A stretch of DNA of 64,000 bases, from positions 1,054,001 to 1,118,000 of the forward strand of contig MU271147.1 of the NCBI GenBank assembly GCA_021432605.1, written 5' to 3'. Shown here piece by piece: positions 1-11,550 of this stretch; the first letter of the stretch is position 1, and each line of letters begins with the position of its first letter. Made by a program: the position numbers and the translations under genes. The notes beneath the pieces are model-generated. The model did no database searches, had not been told where the DNA came from, and was given only the letters and a program-made list of their open reading frames with translations. This DNA is from Coniochaeta sp. PMI_546. Its lineage: Eukaryota > Ascomycota > Sordariomycetes > Coniochaetales > Coniochaetaceae.

Positions 1-291
1 GCGGATAAGAGTGTGGATACTGTTGACAAGACGTATCACCCCATCAACGACCTCGACCGCAAGAACTGGGAGGCCTGTAAGTATCGTTCTCGGCACTTTT
101 TCTGTTGCTGACGAACACGTTTGCTGATCGTTGTTGCGTGCTCTACAGATGATCCCGACATCTATGACGGTGCTCCGGTAGGCCTTCAGATCATGGGCCG
201 TAAGTTTGAGGAGGAGAAGGTGCTTGCCATTGCCAAGGTGGTCTATACGGCCTTGCTGAAGGAGCAGAAGAGTGTTAAGGCTGCTCTTTAG
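1..291 (+). CDS. Amidase, C-terminal end (partial)
   Basis: This is the last part of a fungal general amidase/acetamidase-type enzyme (amidase signature family), which hydrolyses amides to acid plus ammonia. The first base of the window is already inside an exon. Exons are <1-76 and 149-291. The 72 bp intron starts GTAAGT, ends ACAG and splits a Tyr codon. The spliced C-terminus contains YDGAPVGLQIMGRKFEEEKV, the usual tail motif of the family, where the chain packs near the active-site cleft. The Ser-cisSer-Lys triad lies upstream, outside the window, so substrate type cannot be judged. The gene converges on the ABC transporter gene, whose stop is 118 bp away. Confidence 0.85.
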
Positions 292-409
292 GTCTAGTCG
301 CCGGAATTCCTCGTACATCGTGCTGTGGCTAAGAAGATGAAGTGGTGTCTATACAGGTTGAGTGGCAGTCGGGTACGTACCCCGGGTTCTACGAAACACG
401 CATCTACTC

Positions 410-3400
410 CTAGGGATTTACATCCACCTTCTTATCCAGCGACTGTCCCAGACACATATCATAGTACACACCCTTCCTCGCCAACAACTCCTCGTGCGTG
501 CCACTCTCCACAATCAGCCCCTGCGAAAAGACATATATCTTATCCGCGTTCTTGATGGTAGACAACCGATGCGCGACAGCAACCGTCGTCCGCCGTCTTT
601 TCTTCCTCCCCTCCTCCCCTCCTTCTTTCTCGTCTCCCTCCTCCTCCTCCTCCTCATCGCCCATGGCCCGGTCCAGGGCCCGCTGCACGATCCTCTCGCT
701 CTCGGTGTCAAGACTGCTCGTCGCTTCGTCGAGGAGCAGCAGTTTCGGGCGCCGGACCAGGGCTCTGGCGATGGTGATGCGCTGTCGCTGGCCGCCCGAG
801 AGGCGCAGGCCTTGGGATCCGCATTGGGTCGCTAGGCCGTCTGGAAGGGAGATGATGAAGTCGTAGATGTTGGCTTGCTTGCAGGCTTGTATGATCTTGC
901 TTTCCACTTCCGGATCATTTTCTAAATGTGAGGCGGTGGAAGTGTTTGTGTCTAGAAGACCCAAGGCGATGTTGTCCCGTATTGAACCCTGGTATAGCAC
1001 CGGTTCTTGCTGCACCAGCGCGATGGAGGAGCGGTATGTTCCAAGATGGATTGATGATGCATCGGTGCCGGAGAGAAGTATCGAGCCGGCAGTGGACGAG
1101 TAGAAGCGCTCAAGGAGCGAGATCATGGTTGTCTTGCCTGAGCCCGAGGCGCCGACTAGTGCTACGAAACTGCCAGGCTGTATCTGTGTTACGATCGGCG
1201 GTTAGCCGTCTGCGGGATGGGTTGATATCAATCTGAGGTGTAAGGAAGAACACACCTTGATTGAGACACCCTTCAGCACCTTGGCTAGCGGCCGCTGAGG
1301 ATAGGAAAATTGCAGGTCGCGGCACTCGATCGCTGCGCCTGAGGCTCCATCCTGCCACTGTTCGCCCGGTGGTGGATCATCGTCTCTCATTTCTGCGGCA
1401 ACTTGTCCCCTCAGCCAGAATATGTAGTTCATGGCTGATATAGCCTTTGTAATGCCTGGAATAGGGTTAGAAGCCAAGCAAGGTATCTCTATGGACGATC
1501 GGACTTACTGGTGCTATACTGGAAGAACGCAGCCGCGGCCTCACCAGAGAAGATGACGGCGATAAAGACAGTCCAAAACTGGTCTGCGGTGTATTCTCCG
1601 AAAGATATAAGCCGACCACCATACCTAGACAACTGTTAGCAAGCCTGCTTCTTCATTCCTAGGGCGAGGAAGAGAAACATACCAGAACCCCAACGCCATG
1701 GCAAGAAATGATATCGACTGGCTCAGCGAATACCAAAACATAGTCCACCCCAAGCTCTTGACTGAGCGAACAGCAATACACCTCAAGCTCTCCTCGTACC
1801 TCCTGAGAACCTCGTGCTCGAGAGCGAGCGAAGCAACGGTCCTGATAGCCGACACTGCCTCGGACGCGATACCGGCACTGTCAGCGAACCGGGAGGCCGT
1901 ATCTGCATCGAGCTTAAACTCCAGTCTTATCCGGATGTAACCAGACACTACCAGCGGAGGCAGGGCACCGAAAACGAGGACCAGACCTAGCTTCCAGCCA
2001 GTGGCAATAGCCAGAAGACAGCTGGACGTCAACTGGATGATGATGATCATGATCAGGCCGATGTTGAACGAGAGAAGTTCCTGCATCTGCTGCGGCTCCG
2101 TAGACAGACGCGAGACCAGTGCCCCTGTCGTGTTAGAGGGCGAGTCGAAGAAGGTCATGCTCTGGCGGAGAATAGAGTTGAACATGTCGAGCTTGTACGC
2201 CTTGATGGTCTTCTGGGCGATGACGTTGCAGACCCAGCCCAGCGCCGCGTAGGCGACCAGGTTGCCCAAGGCCACGACGAAGAACATGAGGGCATAGAAG
2301 TCCCCGCGTTGCACCATCGCGTCACCAGTCAGCGCGAATGCGTTGGTGACGCGGGAGAACAGGATTGCGAGGGCTGGGTAAGTTGCTCCTGGGAGAGGTC
2401 AGTTGGGATGCTTTATGTGACTTGCCTAGCTAGCTGGTACTTACCGCCCACCACGGTGCAGAAGACGAATATGAGCCACACCGTATAGATACTTCTCTGC
2501 TCGCGGATGACGATAGAGAGGCATTTGAAGAGGTTGTAGTTCTTGAGACCTTGCACTTCCTTGATCTCGTTATCGTCGCCAACTTGACCTTGTGACGGAT
2601 TTCTCAAGGACGGTGTCTTCTCCGTCGCCTTTTTCTCCAGCACATCGGCCTCACCATCGGTTTCCTCCTGCAGTTCAGCGTCGTCCTTGTTACTCGCAGC
2701 CGTCTCGCCAAGATCCTGCGCCACAACAAGCCTGGCATAAATGCCTTTTTCGGGTCCCTTGGTGACAAGCTCATCATGTGTTCCCTCCTCCATCACCCGG
2801 CCGGCATCGACAACCACAATCCGGTCCGCGTTTTTGATGGTAGCCAAGCGATGTGCGATGACAACCACCGTCCTACCGACTGCAACGCGGTCCAGCGCCC
2901 TCTGTACAATCTTCTCGGCCGCCGGATCAAGCGCACTGGTCGCCTCGTCGAGCAGCAACACCCTCGGGTTCGAGACCACCGCCCTCGCGATCGCGATCCG
3001 CTGTTTCTGACCGCCCGAGAGCAGTCCAGCGCGCTCGCCGATGGGCGTATCGTACCCGTTGGGTAGCAGGGATATAAAGTCGTGCGCGTAAGCCGCCTTG
3101 CAGGCTTCCTGCACGAGCTCCATCTTCTCCTCGTGAGAGATGTCGTTAAGTGGTGTGCCAGCCAACCCGTTGGCCACGTTCTCAAAGACGCTGCCGGAAA
3201 AGAGAGTGGGTTCCTGCTGGACGAGACGCACGGTGGTGCGAAGCCAACGTAGATTGTAGTCTGCTAGTGGTATACCATCCAATGTCACCGTCCCTGAAGT
3301 GGGAGTGAACCAGCGCTCGATCAAGCCGATTAGTGTCGACTTGCCGCACCCACTCGGCCCGACAATGGCAATTGTTCTATTTGCGGTAATGGTGAGGGAG

Positions 3401-4674
3401 AGATCGTTGAGCACTTGTATCGCAGGGCGCGACGGATAAGAGAAGCAGACGCCCGAAAATCGTATCTCTCCTTGACATGAGTCTGGTGTCAACCCGGAAT
3501 CGGAGAGCGAGTCGATCTGCGACGGCCGATCGATAGTACGGAAGAGCTCGTCTGCTGCCGCAGCTGCTTTGGAGATGATCACCGTTTGCGGTGCGATCTG
3601 AGTAAGAGCTTGTGCGGCCAGGAGAACCGCGAAGATGACGGTGATGACCTGCCCCGGCTGCCCAATCTCGCCACTGTGATACATCCTCACACCCCGCCAG
3701 AACGCCAGCCCGTACCCAGAGAATATGGAGAAGAACTCGATGGAGAAGAGCACGGCGTAGTTTGGACTTTTCTTCTTGCCAACTACTCCAGCTTCGTCCA
3801 GAATGGCCTCGTACTTCCGGGCGAGCTTGGGATATGCCCAGAAGGCATGTACAGTCCGGACGCTCGCAAACGCCTCCTCCGCAAGCCGACCCGCACGAGC
3901 GTGGATAGACATGATGGTGTTCTCCTGGGCTGTGTCGATGACCATGCAGATGCAAGTGACCACCAAGATGGTGGGCACCACGCAGATGCAGATGAGCGTT
4001 AACTTCCATTGCACTGCGAAGGCAACGATGAAGGCCGTCACGAATGTCGAAATCGCCTGCACCGCGAGGCCAAGTTTCTCCGATATACCCGAGTTGACGA
4101 GGTTGCCATTTGTTGTGACGTAGCCAGAGACGGACCCAGCTTCGGAGGAATCGAAGAATGCAATCTCTTGCCGGAGAGTATGGCGTAGGAAGGAGAGCCG
4201 AAGGGACCTCGTGGTGCGGATTGCATTGGTTGAGATCAGGACCGTCCAAGCGTAGACTAGAACGAACTTGGCGATGAACAAGTAGACGAACCAAAGGGTG
4301 TATTTGTTCACTTCACTTCGGTAGTCCTCTGGGCTTATGTATCCGATAAGATAATTGTTGAAGACGGTGACGAAGCGGCCGAAGACGATATCCATCAAGG
4401 GAAGAAGGGCCCCTGCCGCCACCATGCACGCGAAGGCCACGGCATTGAGACACCATCCAATGGTGTCGTTGTAGGAAAACACTCGCTGTCGTCGGATTAG
4501 ACTTCAGGGTTCGACCCGTCAGCAAGGCCTTAAGGGCTTGATTGGACTTACGAGGTAGCTCTGGAACGCTGACGATTTTTTGCTTGCCTCGCCTCCATCC
4601 TTCGCCAAGGGCCGATCCGCATCAACTGCATTGCTGCCAGTGACCTGCTCGGACGAGCTGAGGCTGTCAGACAT
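410..4674 (-). CDS. ABCB-type full-length multidrug (P-glycoprotein-like) transporter
   Basis: This is an ATP-driven exporter of the plasma or internal membrane, predicted 1319 aa, with two TMD-NBD halves like fungal MDR/P-glycoproteins (about 1300 aa). Exons are 4552-4674, 2445-4485, 1683-2388, 1509-1624, 1256-1455 and 410-1183. All junctions are GT-AG and keep frame. NBD1 has Walker A GPSGCGKST near residue 416, signature LSGGQ near 529 and LLLDEATSALD. NBD2 has Walker A GASGSGKT near 1073, LSGGQ near 1188 and LLLLDEATSSLD, then an unusual charged insert of about 22 residues (about 1236-1259, DNA 591-662) before the switch-histidine motif AHRLST. ATG 4674 is the first in-frame Met after an upstream stop-containing stretch. 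The gene is divergent from a Zn2Cys6 regulator, so it may be that factor's target. The substrate is unknown. Confidence 0.93.
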
Positions 4675-5184
4675 GGGATTTAAGGTTGTGACTTGCGTGG
4701 ACTGGGTCAAGACCCGTATAGAGTCTGAAAAGGGGTGCTCTCATTGCTGGAACCACAGGAGCGTATTCGACTTATACGATTTATATGCAGCACGTTCCTC
4801 AGTTCTCCGATACTCGAGACATCGAGGCGCAGAGAAAAAGCGGAAACCTACGACATACCGTCTTGGCTTTTTCATCTTTCCGGCTGCCACAGCGGTCTTG
4901 GCTGGGACAACAGAGTCACAAAGAGCGGAGCCGGAGTTCGCGGACAACGACAGTCCGGGGCCCGCGGCACCCCGCGCAAGTGGAGACTAAAGCAGCCGTG
5001 TCATTCGTCAGCTTCGGAGGCCGCGAGTCTCACTCTTGGACGCTCACCTGCCATCCTACACCTCGACACTCATATTAGCCATCACGCAGCTCATCATTTT
5101 GCAAAGGTTGAGTTGCCTCTCGGCTTTCAAAGGCAAATTGCTCAGAGGCTGCTTTCAGTTGTACGAGTGCCAGTCGGAAGGAAC
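4675..5184. promoter_or_regulatory. Shared promoter between ABC exporter and Zn2Cys6 regulator
   Basis: This 510 bp stretch separates two divergent start codons and must hold both promoters. CGG/CCG triplets, the half-sites usually bound by Zn2Cys6 factors, cluster at 4926-4967: CGG at 4926, 4932 and 4941, then overlapping CCG/CGG at 4955-4958 and 4962-4967. The spacing includes an everted CCG-CGG pair. Autoregulation or control of the exporter by the neighbour is an inference, since CGG triplets are frequent in GC-rich DNA. No clear TATA box was seen. Confidence 0.35.
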
Positions 5185-8011
5185 ATGCAGCGCTCTGCCT
5201 CGGAAGCTGTGGACGGCGCGGATGGGGGCGACGGTGGTATGGTCAAGCGTGCTGTATGAGCTTCCCTATGCAACTCTGCCCTCTCACATCATCATGAATA
5301 GCGAACCGAACTCCGGAACGGCGTGAGAACAGCATTTAACACGGTGGATCGCCGTCTTGGCTTGTTTGTGATGTTGAGTTAGACAAGTACTTGGCTGACT
5401 GAAACGCATCCGCGGACTCCGACTGCAGTGTGACCAATGTCGAACAAGAAAGGCAGGTCTCCAACTATCATCTCGTGCTCCACCTATTCTCCGGTCCGTC
5501 CCAGGTTGACTGACTGCGCAATCTCAGATACGCTGTGACAAGGAGTCTCCGTGTTCCAATTGCCGTATCGCTCAGAGATCCTGTAGCTCGACCGGCCTGG
5601 GCCAGAAACCGAGGGAGCCTCGCCAGCGCGTCCTCATCTCGAGTCAATAGTGAGAGGCTCCATGCTATTCTCCTGTCTAACCATCGCCTTGAGCCTTTCC
5701 GGCTAACCTGCCCATCCTCTCTGCTGCTAGCGAGAAGAAGATAGATTACTTCGGAAACCGGCTGGCCGGCATCGAAGACCTCCTGCGCGAGTTGACCATA
5801 TCTCTGAAGAGCCATCCCACAAGCACCAGCAGCAACTCTGGAACAGTAGCATCCGTACCGCAGCACACGTCTGGACAGCACCATGGCTCCTCCGCTTCTA
5901 ATTCGAGGACTACGCCATCGTCCGCCCCGGCCAATGCCATGTTCGATGACGGCAACGACACTGATACATCATCAGACCTCGGTGATATAGCCTATGAGGG
6001 TCAATCGTCACTAACCGCTCACACAGTCCAAGCGAGTGAGTTTCTCGAGCATGTCGTCGAACGTGAGCGCTGGAACAACCAGCAGATGAGCCCCAATATG
6101 CAGTCAGCGCTGTCCAGCTTGCAGCAGATCGTCGGCCTGCAGCAACAGAGGAAGAAAGGCCGGATGATGGGCTCAATGTCAAAAAGGGAAGTTAAGTTCC
6201 CGAACCAGAAGCCTGTTCCACCAGGAGGGCTCAAAGATTTGCCCATGCCGCCCGCCCAGACGGTCATCGGCATGCTGAGAGAGATCAAGGGTAGCGTCCT
6301 CCCAACCACCTTTCTCCTTGAACTCCATATCCTAATCCAACGAGCGTAGAGAAGCCACCCGTCACTTTTACGCTCATATGCGCCTTTATCGCCGTCGAGG
6401 ACTTCACCGAATCCTGTCGCAAGGTGTACTTTGCCACTGAGGACTTCAGCCTTTCAACTTTCATCGTGGTCAACGCCGGATTGTACTACCTCTTCCAGGA
6501 GAAATTCATCATCATGGACGAGAACAGCGGCATAGCGGCGGAGTACCTCGCCTACCACCACATGTGCCGGGATAACCTCGAGACGGCGCTCGGTAATCTT
6601 CCGTTCTTCATGCCTCCGAAGATGGAGACGATTGAAGCATTACTTCTCGGTGTAGGTTCATCATGACAGATTTTCAGTGTCCCTTCCAAACTAACCCAGC
6701 AACTAGGCCGGTTACGCCATAGAGTTGTCAAAGCCGTCCCTCGCCTGGCAACTGAACTGCACAGCCTGCACCCTGTGCACCTCTCTAGGCTATCACCGCC
6801 TGTCCCCTTACCAAGCTCCAGGGGCCGCAACGCCACCTCAGGCGCCACCTCCCGCAGACCCCCTAGCCGAGAAGAAGCAGGCTCTCTTCTGGTTCGCCTA
6901 CATGCTAGACAAGGGCCTGGCGCTCCGGTTCGGCCGGGCCTCCGTGCTGCAAGACTACGACATCGCGCTGCCGAGATCCGTGCCCGCCACCGGCGACACG
7001 ATCGGCCGAGTCGTGGGTCTAGCCACGAAGCCGGACCCGTGGCAGGAGGTCCTCGAGTTCTGGATCCGACACGCAGAGATCCAGGGACACACGTACGAGT
7101 ACCTCTACAGCTCCACCGCCCTGCAGCGCAGCGTCGAGTCGCGGGTCGAGAGCGCTCGGTTGCTGGTCGACAAACTGAGCCAGGTGGCCGCCCGCACGGC
7201 CAAGCTGGGCGCTGCCATCATCGCCGAAGAGAGCCGAAAGAACGAGGATACGCAGGGCCAGGGTGCCGTGGCGCTGATGACCATCAACATGGTGCTCAAG
7301 AGCGACGAGGTGTCGCACTACTCCACCCTGGCCTTGATCTACCGCGCCATCCCGCCATCTGAGCCAGGTCGACCCAGCAGGTTCAACGAGGAGTGCATCA
7401 CCGCCGCGAGGGCGGCGTTCGCGTCGCACCAGGCCTGCATGGAGATCACGGCGTCCAGCCAGTTCATGAACGCAGCGTACCTGCACTGGACCATCCTGTA
7501 CGCGCCCTTCGTGCCGTTCATTGTAATTTTCTGCCACATCATTGAGACGAGCGACAAGGAGGACCTGCGACGGCTGGAGGAGTTCGTCAACAGCCTGCAG
7601 GTATCGCGTGCGGTGTCCGGGGCCGTGGACAAGCTCCACCGGCTGTGCCGCATCATGTGCGACGTGGCGGCGCTGTACGTTGAGGCCAAGGAGGCGGAGA
7701 ACCAGATGGCGGACGCCAACATGACGCCGCTCGGGAACGATTTCAACATGTACCTGTCGCAGCTGGGGTTCATGCCGCCCGCTCAGCCCAACTTTGATGC
7801 GGGCGGCGGCGACGCGGCGGCGGGAGGGGTGGATAGCGATATGCTGAATGCCTCGTACCAGGCGACGCAGCTGGGCGACTGGTTCGAGGGAGGAAGGCAT
7901 ATGATGGGTCTGCTGGAGGAGGACCTGTCGCAGTTCCAGCCGGAACCGGGGGTGTGGTCGATATATGGTAACCGGCAGGTCCCCTATTCCTTGATCTCCA
8001 AACCTCCGTAG
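5185..8011 (+). CDS. Zn2Cys6 fungal transcription factor
   Basis: This is a nuclear DNA-binding regulator, predicted 793 aa. Exons are 5185-5253, 5429-5452 (24 nt), 5528-5649, 5731-6290, 6350-6651 and 6707-8011. The model joins KRA|CDQCRTRK|IRCDKESPC and gives a perfect Cys pattern C24-x2-C27-x6-C34-x5-C40-x2-C43-x6-C50. To get it, intron 2 (5453-5527) must start with GC (GCAGGT) and end CAG. A linker and dimerisation region follows (SQYEKKIDYFGNRLAGIEDL), then a long helical middle region typical of the fungal-specific transcription factor domain (LAYHHMCRDNLETAL, about residues 360-600). ATG 5185 was chosen because GCT|GTATGA fits the frame into CDQC. The last exon could have a further small intron near 7967. 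The divergent ABC exporter suggests a detoxification or efflux regulon. Confidence 0.85.
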
Positions 8012-8191
8012 GCTTGAATTACGTATTCGAGGATGTTCCAATGACGGCATCCGCAGTGTCGGAAAGAAACATAAACCGAAATATAATCCATGTTGTTTCT
8101 CCTTGGTGAACTTCCGGGTATCATCCATGCATAACTGCCATAACGCCTTCCACTGTGAATTGCAAATCATCCACTATCCGTGACCTGCTCA

Positions 8192-8789
8192 TCAATCAGT
8201 CGGCCGTCTCGGATCGTAGACCTCGTAGCCTTCGTCCTCGGTATCGCTCTCGACAGAATCGGCTCCTGCGTGATCAATATCCATCTTCTTCCCTGTTGAC
8301 AGAAGCGGTTCATCCACCTTGACGCCCTCCTCCTGCACCGGCTCGTCGGTCTTGCCACCGTCAATCGGGACGAAAGCAGCCTTGAATCCGCTCTTCTTGA
8401 AGCCGCCTTTCTTGAAGCCGCCTCCTCCTCCTCCTCCTGCCGCGCCGCTGCCGCCGGCACTGTCGGAGCCCAGCTTGATGCTGATGACGCCGTCAGCCTT
8501 GGCCTCCTGCTTCCTCGCGCGGGCGGCGGCCTGCGGGTCGCGGACCATCTGCTTCATGTCCTTGAGGCGCTGCTTGTGGCTGTGGTCGTAGGACGAGAGG
8601 TGGGCTTCGTATTCGTTCATGCGGCTGTAGCCCTTTTGGCAGAGCTGGCAGTAGAAGGATTTCTGGGCCTCGCGGGCTGCGGCTGTCTGAGCCGGCGGGA
8701 GGGTTTGGAAGCGCTGTGAGCGGATCTGATTAGTACGACATATTCTGAGAAGCAGATGCGCATGTTCTATTGTGGCTTACTGGAGGCAT
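8192..8789 (-). CDS. Small C2H2 (U1/matrin-type) zinc-finger protein
   Basis: Predicted 176 aa. Exon 1 is only 9 nt (ATG CCT CCA, 8781-8789), then an intron 8714-8780 (GTAAGC...CACAG) and exon 2 at 8192-8713. The finger FYCQLCQKGYSRMNEYEAHL continues to YDHSHKQRL, giving C-x2-C and H-x5-H spacing near residues 24-46. This resembles the finger of the GPATCH8/ZNF804 group and of RNA-processing proteins. After it come a basic Arg/Lys stretch, a polyglycine tract of seven residues, GFKK repeats and an acidic tail. Nuclear RNA- or splicing-related function is likely from the finger class but not shown. It converges on the Zn2Cys6 gene, with about 180 bp between stops. Confidence 0.8.
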
Positions 8790-9347
8790 CGTTTCGTCTG
8801 TCAGCTGTTATTTTCCTAGACTTGGACTATGGCCGGAATGACGGCTGGATGGATGGTTGAATGGATGACGGAGAAGGGTGTTTCTGTTTGAAAGGAAGCA
8901 CTTCTCGAAGCTCACACTAATATGGCCCCCTGCAACGGTACGTACTATAGTACTTAAGGTACAAAAGAGATTGACCAATCACAGTCTGCCTAGAGATGCT
9001 TAGGGCGGGATTTCATGGTATGGCGGGGTAGCCAGGGTACCAGGTACCTTCCTTACCTAAGGTACCTTAGCTACGGGGCAACTTATCCATTCAAGCTGAT
9101 TCATCCATCGCAGTGACTAAAAAAAGTTTCAGACTGACTCAACACCCAGAATGCCTACACGTGTAAATACCTAAGTCTCAGAAGATTACAGCGCGCGGAG
9201 GTGCGCGGTGGACACCACGCTATATATGCTGCAGGTTTTCTGTTGTGGTTATTGCGTACGGTACATGCGGACCCGGTGCTTATCCAACACCTCCTTGAGG
9301 CAGCTCAAAGTGATCGGGACGACAGAAGACGTAGCCTTGCCTAATAA
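8790..9347. other. Intergenic, with repeated GGTACC/ACCTAAGGT palindromes
   Basis: No gene was seen. The stretch holds a cluster of short palindromic words built from GGTACC and TACCTAAGGTA (about 8938-8963 and 9036-9076). The same words recur near 9961, 11848, 12060, 12570 and 32980 in this window. Confidence 0.5.
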
Positions 9348-9836
9348 TCAAGTACTGTGCCTTAAGTCAACCTGCGTTTGTGGGTTTCGATACGTCGGAA
9401 TGTTGCCGTTCGCGTGATCGATGACGAAGGGAGGTCGGCTTCCAACGCCATGCACATCATGAGCCTCTCGAACAGCCTTGTTGACTTTGTCCTGTATGAG
9501 CTGACTTGTCGAAAGAATATCACGCCCAGTAAATGAGACCATGATAACGGGCAGATCGTTTTTCTCTGGCAGATGGGCGCTATCAGGATCGTATGATGTG
9601 TTCAGGATATCGAAGACAATCCATAATATATGTGACGACCACCTCTCTTTGACCAACAACATCGGTTGAATAGGCATGTCGGCGTCGAAACCAGCCGTGC
9701 CGTTCTCCCGAAGGCACGCAACTGCCGCCTCAATTACCTCCTCGCTGCAATCCCAGGCTCTTGACCAGTGTCGACTCTTTGACGAGATCGAAACGAATAT
9801 TCGCTTCGCAGAAGCCTCAGTGATGCTTTTGGCCAT
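9348..9836 (-). CDS. Hypothetical protein, 162 aa
   Basis: This is a single open frame from ATG 9836. I do not recognise the family. The composition is that of an ordinary soluble protein with no signal peptide or membrane segment: an N-terminal SITEASAKRIFVSISSKSR, a central ILWIVFDILNTSYDP, and a Gly/Asn-rich end. It sits between two non-coding stretches, and an AT-rich block lies just upstream of its start. No introns were needed. It may be a lineage-specific gene, or a fragment of a longer one. Confidence 0.45.
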   Translation of the reverse strand: MAKSITEASAKRIFVSISSKSRHWSRAWDCSEEVIEAAVACLRENGTAGFDADMPIQPMLLVKERWSSHILWIVFDILNTSYDPDSAHLPEKNDLPVIMVSFTGRDILSTSQLIQDKVNKAVREAHDVHGVGSRPPFVIDHANGNIPTYRNPQTQVDLRHST

Positions 9837-9959
9837 TCTCGTGCTCGTGCCGAACAGTGTTTAGCGTGGTCCCATATGTCGGTTGATGTAGATCGCGGTC
9901 AAAGGTTGCTTACACAGTAGAATGTGAAGTGAGCCAGGAGGATAGAAGGGGATGGCTGA

Positions 9960-10215
9960 AAGGTACCTTACCTATTAGCCCTACTCCGCTTGTTTATATA
10001 TTCTACAACTGTTATATAGACAACTTAACGTTTGATGCTTTTTTTTATAAAAGAAAAACGTTATCAAGTAATACATAATTTATTTTATATTTATATATCG
10101 TAAAAATATATATCTTAACTACTTACTTAAGCTTATTTAAAGTAAAACTTAAACCATACGTTATTACTTATTCGAGTTGAACCACACCTTTATTTAGAAC
10201 CCTTCTTGTATACTA
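9960..10215. repeat. AT-rich block, possible RIP-degraded relic
   Basis: About 250 bp of strongly A+T-rich sequence lies in otherwise GC-balanced DNA. It is full of TTATAT, TTTATAT and TTAAGTAA words with no coding potential. Such blocks in Pezizomycotina often come from repeat-induced point mutation of old transposons. No terminal repeats or protein remnants could be recognised, so the origin is inferred. Confidence 0.4.
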
Positions 10216-10408
10216 AGCATGGATTGACATAAGCTGACATATGAAAAGCTCTGTGCAGTGACTGGATTATGAGACTGTTCCGACGGACTCGTGCCGGTTC
10301 GTGTATGTTGAGCTATCAGTGACGCCCAACATCAGTCCTCGGGCAAGCCAAGATCACCTCCTTTCGTTCACAGTTTCAGCCATCTCCAATTCGGAACGCT
10401 TGCCGCTA

Positions 10409-11550
10409 TCAATGCTCGGCGACCTTATCCTTCCCCATTCGTTCCAGCACTGTTTCCATCAGAGCCAAGAAGGAAGCCGGCTGACCCTTGTCTTTCTCTG
10501 CACCCACCCACTGCTGTTCAGCAGGTGTCAAGACCAGTTTGTGCCAGCGTTTTTGCGCCACATACTCCTGCATCACGTCGAAGAACAGAGCCGGATGCTC
10601 CCGTGACCAGGACTTGACGAGGTTGCCCGCAATTTTCTCATATTGGAGTCTCCTCTTGAGAAACTCTTGCATGTATTGATTCCATTCTTCGTCGGTCATG
10701 CTCTCCCTCATCTCGGTCGCTGACTTGGTGCGAGATCGGGCCGGACTTGGCGGATTGTACTTGAAGGGCAGCGTGCGAAGGTATGCACGCGTGCGTATGT
10801 CCACTTCGCGAGAGACCCTGTAGCGTTGTCAGTCAGGCTGAGGTAGAAAGAATTGGACACTGCGTACAATTTCTCCCCTGTCCACCTGCAGGCCAAAACC
10901 GTCACAGATTCCATCGCCGTAGGGTCCGACAGAGTGCCCGACTCCAGGAGAAACCGGACCTTCTTGCCGTCGATATCTTCAAGGCCCATGACACTGATCT
11001 TATCGACCTCCGGGTCGAAGTCTCGTTGAAAGTATTGGCGGCAAACAATGTCTGCAAGAGTGGCTTTTCTCTTTGACCGGGGGCCAGGAATCTTGTGTGA
11101 TAAACAACGCACGACGATGCGCACCGGACTTGCAGTAGAGGACATGACATCCCCTATAGCGTCAGTATCCTGAGTTAATAGCTTATCATCCTCCCGAGTC
11201 GTCTCTGAAAACGCCGCTGCCTTGCCATAATCCATTTCCCTTTCCTTGACCTTGAAGATGTCCGTCACAAGTGCCGCATCAGTTCCATCTTGCTCCGTTG
11301 CCGCTTCATGAGGCAGAGCGACAGGTCTGACCTGATCGACACCAGCTCCCTTTGGTACACACGTGCCTTGGTCAAGCAGCTCCTGGCACACTCCTATGTT
11401 GTCACCAGGAGGAACCTCGCTCTGCGCGTCCCTGGTAACTCGGTTACCCCCGGCCCCTGCCAGAGCGCCGTCCCACGGTCCTGCAGTGAGCTCACTTGCT
11501 CCCGTACGAGACCTGGCGACCGAGGCAGCGGGTGGGGCAAATTCACTCAT
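10409..11550 (-). CDS. Hypothetical fungal protein, 363 aa
   Basis: Exons are 10868-11550 and 10409-10817. The 50 bp intron (GTACGC...TACAG) joins WTGEKL to VSREVDIRTRAYLRTLP in frame. The N-terminal half is low-complexity and Ala/Gly/Thr-rich. The C-terminal half looks folded: VRIVVRCLSHKIPG, then ATLADIVCRQYFQRDFDPEV and a helical end with many aromatic residues (EEWNQYMQEFLKRRLQYEK). I do not recognise a domain. An open stretch upstream (11551-11765, reading ...LTPPDTSSDEE) ends in a stop that overlaps the chosen ATG. It looks like coding sequence, so the true gene may have another 5' exon that I could not join in frame. Confidence 0.55.

Noticed and set aside
4507-4520. GGTTCGACCC-like tRNA T-loop
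   Set aside because: It lies in an intron of the ABC transporter, and no cloverleaf could be folded around it.
7019-8170. 383-codon open frame on the minus strand
   Set aside because: Antisense of the last exon of the Zn2Cys6 regulator. It has a His/Arg/Val-rich composition and no start or splice evidence.
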